Shown here one piece after another: positions 1 through 7,846 of a stretch of 64,000 nt of DNA; the stretch's first letter is position 1; every line of letters starts with the position of its first letter. The notes beneath the pieces were generated by a model that did not search any database, had not been told where the DNA came from, and saw only the letters and a list, made by a program, of their open reading frames with translations. The stretch spans positions 2,378,584 to 2,442,583 of the forward strand of contig CP133159.1 in NCBI GenBank assembly GCA_030913385.1, read 5' to 3'. This DNA comes from Cytophagaceae bacterium ABcell3. GTDB lineage: Bacteria > Bacteroidota > Bacteroidia > Cytophagales > Cytophagaceae. The position numbers and the translations under genes were made by a program.

Positions 1-92
1 GTTGGCTTTTAGTATGTTGCTTATTTAGGTTAGAACGCGCTTTTCTGAGTTTTCTACTTTAGTTTTGAAAATAGACGGAAGTGAATTGTTTT

Positions 93-238
93 ATAGGGTT
101 TCCCATTTAAGTCTCTAGGGAGTACTAAGTTATTTTTGTCTAAGACAAAAAGTAAGGCCCTGCCGGCGAGGCAAAAAGCCACTAAGCGAGCCTAAGTAAG
201 CTAATAAACACATAAGATATCTAAATGGATAACCCTAT
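93..238. repeat. Inverted repeat flanking a gene-free stretch
   Basis: The arms at 93-110 and 221-238 are near-complementary (about 16 of 18 positions; arm 1 begins ATAGGGTTTCCCATTT). They enclose about 110 bp containing GC-richer short hairpins near 155-200. No gene is seen in positions 1-305. The pair could be the ends of a small mobile element or the foot of a long hairpin; I cannot tell which. Confidence 0.4.
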
Positions 239-305
239 TGTTTTATTTTGTATCTTTATATTGGGTCTCCTGAAAATCACTATATAGTCATTATAAGTTC
301 TATTT

Positions 306-845
306 ATGCATTCATTTAAACACACACTTTGCTTAATTGCTGTTTTGTTGCTGGCTTTTGCTTGTAGTAAGAATGATAAAGAAGAAATTACTCCAGAAGA
401 AGATGCTGAGGAAAAGATTGTCAATGCTTCTTTTACGGTTGTAGGTGAAGAAAATATTCAAAAGGAAGGGAAAGCGACCTATTTTTTAACACAAATTCAA
501 GACACGCCTCTTGTTATTGGCATAGATGATGGTGGGCAAGGCGATAGGAGCTTTTCTCTTAATATGTACTTTATGAGTGAAGAAAAAACCTACCCTGAGC
601 CTGGTGAATATGTTATTGGGGAGGAGGGTGATCCTGATGCAGATTTTTATGTGATCTATATTGAATATGTTAGCGGTGGAGATAATCGCGGGTATAAGTC
701 TCCTGCAAGTGGTACAATCATAATTGACCAGGTATCTGCTTCTCAAATTAAAGGTACCTTTAACTTTGAGGCTGGTGCTATGGATAATTCAGGAAGAAAT
801 GTTAAAGTGGAGAATGGAGTCTTTGATGCATTTAGCCTTAGTTAA
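306..845 (+). CDS. Small secreted lipoprotein, function unknown
   Basis: A 179-residue protein. Residues 1-20 form a lipoprotein signal peptide ending in the lipobox LAFAC, so Cys20 should be acylated and the protein anchored to a membrane facing the periplasm or cell surface. An acidic linker rich in Glu and Asp follows. The rest is beta-prone with many Gly and Thr and no catalytic motif I recognise. The layout (lipobox, acidic tether, one compact beta domain) resembles many small Bacteroidota lipoproteins of unknown role. The ATG at 306 places the signal peptide at the very start. The stop codon TAA at 843-845 directly touches a small inverted-repeat element. Confidence 0.8.
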   Translation: MHSFKHTLCLIAVLLLAFACSKNDKEEITPEEDAEEKIVNASFTVVGEENIQKEGKATYFLTQIQDTPLVIGIDDGGQGDRSFSLNMYFMSEEKTYPEPGEYVIGEEGDPDADFYVIYIEYVSGGDNRGYKSPASGTIIIDQVSASQIKGTFNFEAGAMDNSGRNVKVENGVFDAFSLS

Positions 846-885
846 ACCTGAATTTTATGCGATAGTGTTATTGCATAATTTTGGT
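846..885. repeat. Family 1 inverted-repeat element, minimal derivative
   Basis: About 40 bp that look like the two ends of family 1 joined with the middle missing. The left end reads ACCTGAATTTTATGCGATAG and the right half, GCATAATTTTGGT, mirrors it. It starts on the base after the stop codon of the preceding lipoprotein gene. The full-length copy at 14447-14612 begins and ends with the same ATGCGATAG and CGCATAAT motifs. Confidence 0.5.
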
Positions 886-958
886 TTAATGCCGCATATG
901 AAGGGCTATGAAACCTCTGGCTACTTTTTGTTTGTTAAAGTATAAAAAAAGAGGGTTT

Positions 959-1432
959 ATGGAGACAACATTTGTGGAGATAGAGGATAGGGTAAGGAAA
1001 CATTCAATACCTGAAGTTAACGAGAGAATAGATAATGAAATTCAGGCATCGGTACGTAAATATACCAATCGGTCGAAAAGAGAAATAGATGCCAAAATCC
1101 AACAACTCGAAAAAGAGTGGAGTATCGAGCGGGCCTTAGACTTTTCGGCGTCTAGTCTAGCAATGACTGGAATTGCCTTAGGGATATTTAAAAACAAAGG
1201 ATGGCTGGCCCTTACGGGTGCCGTATCGGGTTTTTTAATGATGCATTCCTTACAAGGATGGTGTCCGCCTGTTCCTGTGTTAAGGGCTATGGGTTTTAGG
1301 ACAAGAAAGGAAATTGATTGGGAAAAATATGCTCTTAAAGTACTAAAAGGTGATTTTGATATTATTGACCCGGCCGATAATTCTGATCCGGACATAAGAG
1401 CTTACAAAGCACTGACTGCGGTGCAGATATGA
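959..1432 (+). CDS. DUF2892 (YgaP-like) membrane protein
   Basis: 157 residues from the ATG at 959; an in-frame ATG at 908 would add 17 residues that do not look like a signal. Residues 1-55 are charged and helical. Residues 60-100 form two short hydrophobic segments, followed by WCPP and a basic tail. The Cys-Pro after the second membrane segment is the hallmark of DUF2892, the membrane part of YgaP-type inner-membrane proteins. No rhodanese domain is fused here. The role of stand-alone DUF2892 proteins is not established. A hairpin lies between it and the convergent gene downstream. Confidence 0.75.
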   Translation: METTFVEIEDRVRKHSIPEVNERIDNEIQASVRKYTNRSKREIDAKIQQLEKEWSIERALDFSASSLAMTGIALGIFKNKGWLALTGAVSGFLMMHSLQGWCPPVPVLRAMGFRTRKEIDWEKYALKVLKGDFDIIDPADNSDPDIRAYKALTAVQI

Positions 1433-1451
1433 TAATTAGTTTTATATACTA

Positions 1452-1475
1452 GAAAGATCTATTGCACTTTCAGGT
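1452..1475. repeat. Solo end of a family 1 element
   Basis: The stretch ending TTTCAGGT matches the last 24 bases of the family 1 copy at 29296-29454 with few differences (GAAAG, TCTA, TGCAC, TTTCAGGTT in the same order). No partner end is found nearby, so it is read as a remnant. Confidence 0.4.
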
Positions 1476-1477
1476 TT

Positions 1478-1511
1478 AAAGTGAGGCTGTTTTCTTGAAT
1501 AGCCTCACTTT
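1478..1511. terminator. Hairpin between convergent genes
   Basis: Arms AAAGTGAGGCT (1478-1488) and AGCCTCACTTT (1501-1511) are a perfect 11-bp inverted repeat with a 12-nt loop. It lies between a + strand and a - strand gene and overlaps the last codons of the latter. T-runs on either side are short, so termination strength is uncertain. Confidence 0.55.
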
Positions 1512-2065
1512 GTCAGAATACTACGAATGTCTGTTTGATATTTGTTTAGTTTTATGACCAATGCAATCTCTTCTATGATTTCCAATAAGCTAACAGTATA
1601 CATTACTTTGAACAGTTTACTATCAGGTCTTTTCATAATGAGCTTTATTAAAAAATAGGCTTGTAAAATGGCAGAAACTTTTGCGCCATAAGTATGAAAA
1701 CTTGTAATCTTGCCATACTTGATTAGGCTCAGGGTTAACTGGAACACATATAAGCCCAGTCCCGTCATCAACAGCTCTTTGTTTCTCCGAAAAAACAACC
1801 TTTCAAATTTGATAAGCGCAACAACTCCTGCGCCCAAAGTAAAAACGTCTCCTATTGAGTCTAGCATGGCGCCTTTTTTAGAGCTTATATTTTTAGCTCT
1901 GGCAATAAAACCATCAACAGCGTCTGAAATAAAATTTACCGTCAACAAACTACCTGCCTTTTTTCTTTTTCCGTGCCAGGTATAATGTAAAATTAAAGGT
2001 GAACTTACAATTCTGTATAGGGAAATATAGTCTGCTGCATTAAGTTTTTTGAGGGCTTCCATCAT
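1505..2065 (-). CDS. CDP-alcohol phosphatidyltransferase family membrane protein
   Basis: 186 residues. The full CDP-alcohol phosphotransferase signature is present: D-x2-DG-x2-AR-x8-G-x3-D-x3-D, read from SDAVDGFIAR through GAMLDSIGD (about residues 47-72). These residues bind Mg2+ and the CDP-alcohol in PgsA, PssA and related enzymes that transfer a phosphatidyl group to an alcohol such as glycerol-phosphate or serine. Several hydrophobic segments follow, as expected for an inner-membrane enzyme. The acceptor alcohol cannot be read from sequence. Its ATG overlaps the stop of the upstream gene as ATGA (2062-2065), so the two genes are probably translationally coupled. Confidence 0.85.
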   Translation of the reverse strand: MMEALKKLNAADYISLYRIVSSPLILHYTWHGKRKKAGSLLTVNFISDAVDGFIARAKNISSKKGAMLDSIGDVFTLGAGVVALIKFERLFFRRNKELLMTGLGLYVFQLTLSLIKYGKITSFHTYGAKVSAILQAYFLIKLIMKRPDSKLFKVMYTVSLLEIIEEIALVIKLNKYQTDIRSILTK

Positions 2066-2577
2066 TTCAGTTTTTTTACCAACTCTCTTTTATTCATTTT
2101 CGACCTATTGGGAATGTCTTTTTCTTTTGCCATCTCATAAAGTTCCTGTTTTGACTTGTTCTTTAGGTCTTCTCTTTTTGCAGGAGCCCTGTTCTTGTTC
2201 TTTAAAGGTTTGACGGCTTTTTTTACTTTGTTTTCCTGAACCCTTTTCTTTGTTATTACCAGTTTCTTTTGGCGGTCATTTTTATCTGGTAAGTCATTGG
2301 GGAGTAAAAACTCTTTATAGGTTTTTCCGTCTCTTAAAAACAGATGTGGGATGTCATTGAACTCAGGGTTGTTTCTAAAATCTGCTTTGTAAAAATCTCC
2401 TTTTTGTACCGTTTTATTTTTCTTGTGATTACTATCTGTGGCCACTAAAATATGCCCATACTTACCTTTTACAATCGCATACCAATGTTGTTCATTCAGA
2501 ACAAGTATGTGGGAACCGTTTACTGTTTCAAAAATTTCATATTTCCCTTCTTTGTCCAATGTTCCTTTCATAAGCAT
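2062..2577 (-). CDS. Protein with basic linker and C-terminal Rho-N/SAP-like helix-turn
   Basis: 171 residues from the ATG at 2577 (TTG at 2580 and ATG at 2571 are also possible). The first about 100 residues are a mixed domain with several aromatic and His residues. Residues about 105-135 are very rich in Lys and Arg. The C-terminal 35 residues (LKNKSKQELYEMAKEKDIP, then a Lys-rich helix) fit the Rho N-terminal/SAP/HeH helix-extension-helix pattern that binds nucleic acid. A DNA- or RNA-associated role is therefore inferred, but no enzyme motif is visible. It is the first gene of a two-gene unit with the phosphatidyltransferase. Confidence 0.65.
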   Translation of the reverse strand: MLMKGTLDKEGKYEIFETVNGSHILVLNEQHWYAIVKGKYGHILVATDSNHKKNKTVQKGDFYKADFRNNPEFNDIPHLFLRDGKTYKEFLLPNDLPDKNDRQKKLVITKKRVQENKVKKAVKPLKNKNRAPAKREDLKNKSKQELYEMAKEKDIPNRSKMNKRELVKKLK

Positions 2578-2732
2578 CAAATTTAAAAGCCTTTATGTAA
2601 CTTAACTTTGGCTACCTCTTTAATGTTTCTGCTGGTATCAACAAAGCCTTTTATAGAAGTGTTGTTATTAATAGAGGAACTGTATAATCTGTTAATGAAA
2701 ACAGGTTTACTAATAACTAAATACTTGCAGAT

Positions 2733-3437
2733 ATGGAGCAGCAGAAGCTAAAAGAAAAAAAGGTTGCAGTGCTGATAGATAATGGTTTTGAGCGGGTGGA
2801 ACTTGAGTCTCCCGTTGAAAAGCTTCGTCAGGCAGGGGCAACTGTAGAAATTATTTCCAATAAAGATAAGGTAAAAGCATGGGAAGTTGATGATTGGGGA
2901 AAGGAAGTAAAAGTGGACAAGATGGTAGACCAGGCTGATGTCCATGAATATGATGCCCTGTTATTACCAGGAGGGGTTATGAACCCTGATTACCTACGAA
3001 TTGATCAGAAAGCGATTGATTTTGTAAAGTATTTTATAGGTACCCAAAAACCAGTAGCAGCTATTTGTCATGGTCCATGGACTTTGGTGGAAACTGGAAT
3101 GGTCAAGGGGCGAAAGCTTACTTCTTATCCTTCTTTAAAAACTGACCTGAAAAACGCAGGAGCCGAATGGGTAGATAGGGAAGTGGTTGTAGATGGTAAC
3201 TTGATCACTAGCCGGAATCCTGATGATTTGCCTGCTTTTAATGAAAAGGTTCTTGAAATGTTTTCGTCCGTTGGCGTTAGTGTCAGTGATGACCTTAATT
3301 CAGGAAGTACTCAAGACTCAGAGCTGAAGAGGCAGGTAACCGATACTATGCACAAAAAAGGGCACATTCAGGTGGAGGATGGCAATGACAGGTTTATGAC
3401 GCGCGATGATGAGCTGAAGCATAGATATGAAAAATAA
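2733..3437 (+). CDS. DJ-1/PfpI family protein with C-terminal extension
   Basis: 234 residues. Residues 8-180 match the PfpI/YhbO branch of the DJ-1 superfamily: the nucleophile elbow AAICHGPW puts the reactive Cys at 112 followed by His113, and Glu residues expected to support it are near the N-terminus. Members act as protein or nucleic-acid deglycases, or glyoxalase- and stress-related hydrolases; the exact activity is debated. Family members are usually about 170-190 residues. This one carries about 50 extra C-terminal residues, polar and charged, without a recognised domain. Neighbours (DUF2892, DUF2383 ferritin-like protein) suggest a stress context. Confidence 0.88.
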   Translation: MEQQKLKEKKVAVLIDNGFERVELESPVEKLRQAGATVEIISNKDKVKAWEVDDWGKEVKVDKMVDQADVHEYDALLLPGGVMNPDYLRIDQKAIDFVKYFIGTQKPVAAICHGPWTLVETGMVKGRKLTSYPSLKTDLKNAGAEWVDREVVVDGNLITSRNPDDLPAFNEKVLEMFSSVGVSVSDDLNSGSTQDSELKRQVTDTMHKKGHIQVEDGNDRFMTRDDELKHRYEK

Positions 3438-3451
3438 TTATTGTGATTATT

Positions 3452-3476
3452 GGGGGGAGGTTTGTGACCTGCCCCC
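3452..3476. terminator. GC-rich hairpin between convergent genes
   Basis: Arms GGGGGGAGGT (3452-3461) and ACCTGCCCCC (3467-3476) pair except for one internal mismatch, with a 5-nt loop. The hairpin lies in the 40-bp gap between the DJ-1-like gene and the convergent DUF2383 gene and could serve both. Confidence 0.55.
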
Positions 3477-3477
3477 T

Positions 3478-3894
3478 TTATAGTTTTAAAGATGCTTCCG
3501 CTTCCTTTATGTTCATCAGTTGTTTGCTGATTATGAGCAACAGTTCAGGAGGAAGTTGGTCCTCGTAAACTTGCTCGAAGAATTTTACGGTTTCTTTTTC
3601 AGCTTTTTGACACGCATCTTTAATGTCTTCTTTGTCAGTAAACCCCTGATTGTTTATGGCAATCATAATGTCTTTCCACAACATGGCAAGAGGTTGTTGT
3701 GGGTCTTCTTCACTTTCATCATAATCGGAGAAGTATCTTATGTCGCTTATGAAGTGAAGGTTCTGAAGACCGAACTCTTCAAACTTCTGATGTAAACTTG
3801 GGTCTGAAACCGCATTGGCAGCAGCCTGATATGCTTCTTTCCTGCTTTTGCTAACTACAATCAGTTCATGGACTCTCGTTGCTACTTTTTCCAT
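3478..3894 (-). CDS. DUF2383 (PA2169-type) ferritin-like four-helix protein
   Basis: 138 residues, nearly all helix. The N-terminal pattern (helix with SKSRKEAYQAAANAV, then a second helix with Glu, Phe and His) fits the PA2169/DUF2383 family of ferritin-like four-helix bundles. Members occur near stress genes, and a metal-binding role is suspected but not proven. No signal peptide or membrane segment is seen. The gene is monocistronic and faces the DJ-1-like gene. Confidence 0.7.
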   Translation of the reverse strand: MEKVATRVHELIVVSKSRKEAYQAAANAVSDPSLHQKFEEFGLQNLHFISDIRYFSDYDESEEDPQQPLAMLWKDIMIAINNQGFTDKEDIKDACQKAEKETVKFFEQVYEDQLPPELLLIISKQLMNIKEAEASLKL

Positions 3895-4045
3895 AGGTAC
3901 ATTTGTTTTTTAATCTAACCTGAGAGCATTAAGATTGTTGAACCCGATAAGTTAAGTGTGCTGGGTCAAAGAATGGTTGGCTTGAGAAAGGTTTGCATAA
4001 CAATTTTTTAATAGCTGTGTTTCCTTTTTTAAAAGGTATTGTGTT

Positions 4046-4498
4046 ATGGAGAATATACTATTGGTAGAAGTTATTTTTTCATTATTTGTGGCGGCTATCA
4101 TCACAGGAACTTTATATATTGTTTTTAAGACAGTAGGGCCATGGGGAAGGGCATGGGCTGTGTTTTTGGTTTTGTTTTTAGCCATGCTGGCAGTGTCTGA
4201 ATGGTTTGTCCCTGTTGGGCCTTCTGCTTGGGGGTTCTATTGGCTACCAGGTTTATTGGCTGCTGTAATTTTGGGATTTCTGCTTGCGGCAACTTCGCCT
4301 TCAGGGCGTAAAAAGTTTCCAAGAAATGATGAAGATCCCCGCAAAACAATCAGGCCTGAATCTTACTATAGTACACATGCCGCTGAACCTGATGGACACG
4401 AACGCGGCGATGACTCTGGTAGGGTGGTGACAGGTACACTGTTCTGGATATTTGTTGGATTATTAGGCATAGTGGCCGTTGTTGGAATCATTACCTAA
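4046..4498 (+). CDS. Three-helix membrane protein, function unknown
   Basis: 150 residues. Hydrophobic segments lie at about 5-27, 35-50 with 63-82, and 127-149, separated by a polar loop (about 84-125) rich in Arg, Asp, Glu and His. The loop includes a GPWGRAWAVF-type turn after the first helix. I recognise no named family; similar small conserved membrane proteins occur in Bacteroidota. It stands alone between two convergent or divergent neighbours and is followed by a hairpin. Confidence 0.7.
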   Translation: MENILLVEVIFSLFVAAIITGTLYIVFKTVGPWGRAWAVFLVLFLAMLAVSEWFVPVGPSAWGFYWLPGLLAAVILGFLLAATSPSGRKKFPRNDEDPRKTIRPESYYSTHAAEPDGHERGDDSGRVVTGTLFWIFVGLLGIVAVVGIIT

Positions 4499-4506
4499 TG
4501 TTCAAT

Positions 4507-4545
4507 AACCCTTGCTGTTCCAATTAGGTGAGGGTTTACTTTTTA
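4507..4545 (+). terminator. Rho-independent terminator
   Basis: The arms AACCCTT (4507-4513) and GAGGGTT (4530-4536) pair with one G-T wobble and are followed by TACTTTTTATT. It sits just after the membrane-protein gene and directly before the end of the convergent glycerate kinase gene. Confidence 0.5.
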
Positions 4546-5682
4546 TTAATAATTACCATCTGCTAGCAATTTTGCTATTTTTTCTGAAGCCTTTTGGAGG
4601 AAATAAGGTGCTTTTTCCAAGGTCTCATGGGTAGGGGTGTATGACGATGACAAAGGAATAATCTCAGAAATGCCTAAGTCATAAAGCCCCTCATGACCCT
4701 TTTCTGCTATTCCACAAATAAGAAAAGCAGGCTTTTGGTATTTTTGTGCTAGCTTGGCAATTTCAGCAGGGACTTTCCCTGAAAGTGTCTGTTTGTCTGT
4801 TTTCCCTTCGGCTGTTATGACCACATCACAAGCTTTGATATGTTCTTCAAGGTTGAGCGCTTTAGATATCATTTGAAAGCCCGGCATTAACCTGGCATGG
4901 GGAAATATCAACATTCCTCCTCCTGTACCACCTGCAGCTCCTGAGCCAGGTATATTTTCTATTGACCTGCCCGTATGGCGTTTAATAATCTCAGCCCAAT
5001 ACTTAAGGTTTTGGTCTAAAGCAATTATCATTTTTTCGTCAGCACCTTTTTGATTGGCATAGACGTAAGATGCACCGGTAGGGCCTGTTAAGGGATTTTT
5101 GACATCACAGGCAACAGTTAAAGCAATACTTTGTAAGGATTCTAGCGCAGGCATAAAATTGGCTTTGTGAATTTTAGAAAGATAGCCACCTGCGGGTTTT
5201 ACCTTTTGCTGGTGGCTACCTGTAAACTCAGCACCTAAAGCAGCAAGTATTCCAGCTCCCCCATCATTGGTAGCACTGCCCCCGATGGCTAGTAATATGT
5301 TTTTAACACCTGCTTTTATTGCTTCTTGAATGAGTTGGCCTGTACCATAGGTGGTAGTTTCCCACGGGTTCCTTTCTGTCTTTGTTAGAAGTTCCAATCC
5401 TGAGGCTGAAGCTAATTCTATAATAGCTGTTTGCCGGTCTTGAGACATGCCCCATTTGGCTTTCATAGGCCTCATCAATGGATCCCGAACATTGGCAAAG
5501 CTGATTTGACCTCCTGTGGCTGCCACATAAACTTCCGTTGTGCCTTCGCCTCCATCTGCAAGTGGCATGTTTGTTACTTGTGCATCTGGAAGGACATGCC
5601 CGATACCTGTAGCAATTATAGACGCTACTTGCTTGGCAGATAAGCAGTCTTTCATCGAATCTGGGGCTATTAAAATTTTCAT
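4546..5682 (-). CDS. Glycerate kinase (GarK/GlxK type)
   Basis: 378 residues, the normal length for the GarK/GlxK family, which phosphorylates D-glycerate (usually to 2-phosphoglycerate) and feeds it into glycolysis. The start MKILIAPDSMKDCLSA is the family's characteristic N-terminus. Further family blocks are MPLADGGEGTTEV (residues about 60-72), IGGSATNDGGAG (about 132-143), the glycine-rich GSGAAGGTGGG (about 247-257) and TAEGKTDKQTLSGK (about 289-302). It is cytoplasmic, with no neighbouring glyoxylate or glucarate genes, so the glycerate source is not shown by context. Confidence 0.92.
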   Translation of the reverse strand: MKILIAPDSMKDCLSAKQVASIIATGIGHVLPDAQVTNMPLADGGEGTTEVYVAATGGQISFANVRDPLMRPMKAKWGMSQDRQTAIIELASASGLELLTKTERNPWETTTYGTGQLIQEAIKAGVKNILLAIGGSATNDGGAGILAALGAEFTGSHQQKVKPAGGYLSKIHKANFMPALESLQSIALTVACDVKNPLTGPTGASYVYANQKGADEKMIIALDQNLKYWAEIIKRHTGRSIENIPGSGAAGGTGGGMLIFPHARLMPGFQMISKALNLEEHIKACDVVITAEGKTDKQTLSGKVPAEIAKLAQKYQKPAFLICGIAEKGHEGLYDLGISEIIPLSSSYTPTHETLEKAPYFLQKASEKIAKLLADGNY

Positions 5683-5974
5683 TCTTAAAATTAGGAATAT
5701 GTTGAATTCAGTGTGCTGACTGTCAATGCTATCCTAGTATTTTTCTTCTAATAGAAAATAAGTTAGCAAAACAGCGTTATGGTCAATGATTTGTTAATAA
5801 AGATTTAGGAGAAAGAGCTTTCCAGGATAAAGGGAGGTGTTAAGGTGCGTATGTAAGTGAACGGTTCAGGTTTCATACGTTTTCTATTATAGCGATTTAA
5901 ACTTTTTACAAAGATAAATATGCTAAAAAGTTTTTTAGTTTTTGGATTTTTTAGTAAAATCAAAAAAAGTTTTT

Positions 5975-7036
5975 ATGAGTACTTCCTTTAAATTTACTGT
6001 TCTAGTTGTAGTTTTAATCTATGCAGGAATGATGACTTCCTGTAAAACATCTTCCATTTATATAGATAAATATTTGCCCGCAGAAGTTGATTTGGGGCGG
6101 GGAATGGATACACTAATTATTATAGACCGTTCTAAGCCTCCTCGGAGTTTCGGAAATGTGGTAGAGGGTGTATTGACTGGCGGTGGGCAGTTTGTAAACG
6201 GTGAATCTGCAATGGAAGTGCTGGAAGGGATATTTTCAGGCTTATATGATTCTCCTCGGTTCAATTTCCGGCTGGTAGAAGACCGGTTGTCAGGGGGAGG
6301 GTTTACTGCTTTTTTGGGCAAGGCGCCAGAACCTATGAGCTGGGAGGAAGTAGTAGAAATATGTGAGGAGTTTGAAGGTGATGGACTAGTTGTGTTAGAA
6401 GCTCTATACCCAGATGTTAACGTTAGAAACTATACAAAAGAAAGGAAGAAGAAAGGCAAAAATGGCAAAACCGAGGTGATCATTGAATACTATGCAGAAG
6501 AAACTGTAGATATTGATGCGCTCTTTAGAGTTTATGACGCAAAAAATAAAGTCATTGTAGACGAGCACCGGTTTACACATCGTATGCGATGGAATGCTAA
6601 AGGGAACTCGCCAACCAATGCTGCTGATCGCTTGATAGATAGAAGGGCTGCCGTAATGGAAACATCCCGGGCATCTGGAGTAAGCTACGCTAGAAGGATT
6701 GCGCCTTCTCCTGCTAGGGTTATGAGGTTCTATTTTAGAAAATCTCAGCGTGATCCTTATATAAAGGAAGCACATCAAAGAATTCTTGAAGGAGATTGGG
6801 AAGGGGCTATGGATGACTGGTATTATGTGTTTGAAATGTCTAATAAAAAGAAAACCATTGGAAGGGCAGCGTATAATCTGGCTGTAGGTTATGAAGTGTT
6901 AGGGGATTTAGAAACTGCCAAAGAATGGGCAAATGAAGCTATATCGCTAAATAATAGGAAAGCTAAAAAATACTTACATTCGCTTTCTATAAGAATGAAA
7001 AACGAAGAGCGTTTGCGTCAGCAGATGGGGGAGTAG
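5975..7036 (+). CDS. DUF6340-type lipoprotein with TPR-like C-terminus
   Basis: 353 residues from the ATG at 5975; an upstream in-frame ATG at 5942 adds 11 residues before a normal signal peptide. Hydrophobic residues 5-20 end in MMTSC, a lipobox. The body (GRGMDTLIIIDRS, then a Gly-rich segment and EEFEGDGLVVLEAL) fits the Bacteroidota DUF6340 lipoprotein family, whose function is unknown. The last 80 residues form two helical hairpins with the Ala/Gly spacing of tetratricopeptide repeats (GAMDDWYYVFEMS, AAYNLAVGYEVLGD, AKEWANEAISL). The next lipoprotein gene begins 18 bp later, so the two are probably one transcript. Confidence 0.8.
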   Translation: MSTSFKFTVLVVVLIYAGMMTSCKTSSIYIDKYLPAEVDLGRGMDTLIIIDRSKPPRSFGNVVEGVLTGGGQFVNGESAMEVLEGIFSGLYDSPRFNFRLVEDRLSGGGFTAFLGKAPEPMSWEEVVEICEEFEGDGLVVLEALYPDVNVRNYTKERKKKGKNGKTEVIIEYYAEETVDIDALFRVYDAKNKVIVDEHRFTHRMRWNAKGNSPTNAADRLIDRRAAVMETSRASGVSYARRIAPSPARVMRFYFRKSQRDPYIKEAHQRILEGDWEGAMDDWYYVFEMSNKKKTIGRAAYNLAVGYEVLGDLETAKEWANEAISLNNRKAKKYLHSLSIRMKNEERLRQQMGE

Positions 7037-7054
7037 TTTTAAAATTATTTTCAG

Positions 7055-7477
7055 ATGGGTAGTCGCTGTATAAATCGATTAATGATCTTGTTGCTCTGTG
7101 GATTTTTGGCTTCTTGTCACAAAGAAACTGCTGAAATAGAAGATATCGTGGTAAAGTTGGATGGAAGGTGGAATATAGAGCGGATGACTTATGCAAAACT
7201 AGGCGATGAGCGTAAGGTCGAGCATGTTGTCCTTTCGCCTGAAGACTATATTGATTTCAATGACTCAACTTTTGATGTTGTGAAATATGTAGGAGGAGAT
7301 TTGAGGTATGGGAGTTTTGCTTCTGTAAATGACGTAGCTGTAAAGATTCACATGTTTGGCGATGCAGATGCGGATGTTTATGTAGTACGTTTTATTTCCC
7401 CTAATGCATGTGAACTGGAAAGTACCAGACGGGGAGACGAGTATGATATTAATAAAAAAATAAAACTTTACCGGTGA
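7055..7477 (+). CDS. Small lipoprotein, lipocalin-like
   Basis: 140 residues. The signal peptide ends in GFLASC, a lipobox (Cys21). The mature part is one compact beta-rich domain starting LDGRWNIERMTY, a pattern seen in lipocalin-like small lipoproteins of Bacteroidota; the match is weak and based only on the opening G-x-W and alternating strands. It follows the DUF6340 lipoprotein gene by 18 bp and is closed by a strong hairpin, so it ends that transcript. Confidence 0.7.
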   Translation: MGSRCINRLMILLLCGFLASCHKETAEIEDIVVKLDGRWNIERMTYAKLGDERKVEHVVLSPEDYIDFNDSTFDVVKYVGGDLRYGSFASVNDVAVKIHMFGDADADVYVVRFISPNACELESTRRGDEYDINKKIKLYR

Positions 7478-7517
7478 TTCCGTATAGAGAAAAGGATGTT
7501 TTCTACGAATGGATATT

Positions 7518-7550
7518 AAAAGACTTCTCGGCTAGGGGAGTCTTTTTTGT
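7518..7550 (+). terminator. Rho-independent terminator of the lipoprotein pair
   Basis: The arm AAAAGACT(TCTC) at 7518-7529 pairs with GGGGAGTCTTTT at 7535-7546, including G-T wobbles, and is followed by a T-run (7543-7555, one G). Confidence 0.75.
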
Positions 7551-7649
7551 TTTTATGGACTGTTAAATTTTTTTACTGGTTTTTTCCTGTACTACCGAGC
7601 AGGCAATTGTTCCGCCTTGGTCTCATTCCTGAGGTATTTGTTAGGGCAA

Positions 7650-7681
7650 AAAAAAAGGTTCTGAATGTATCAGAACCTTTT
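7650..7681 (-). terminator. Terminator of tRNA-Ser
   Basis: The perfect 11-bp stem AAAGGTTCTGA (7654-7664) / TCAGAACCTTT (7670-7680) has a 5-nt loop. Read on the - strand it is followed by a run of T, placing it directly after the tRNA-Ser 3' end. Confidence 0.8.
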
Positions 7682-7685
7682 CTTG

Positions 7686-7770
7686 CAGAGGGAGAGGGAT
7701 TCGAACCCCCGGTACCTCGCGGTACAACGGTTTTCAAGACCGCCGCATTCGACCACTCTGCCATCCCTCT
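7686..7770 (-). tRNA. tRNA-Ser (anticodon TGA)
   Basis: On the - strand the 7-bp acceptor stem AGAGGGA/TCCCTCT closes an 85-nt cloverleaf with discriminator G. The anticodon loop CTTGAAA carries TGA. The long variable arm (TACCGCGAGGTA) is typical of class II serine tRNAs. The T-arm GGTTCGAATCC is canonical. CCA is not encoded. Confidence 0.93.
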
Positions 7771-7846
7771 TTGCGTTAGTTTCAAGACCTTTTGTCCTGA
7801 ATTGAGTTGCAAATATAGGGGTTGGGTTGTGAAATGCAAAATATAT

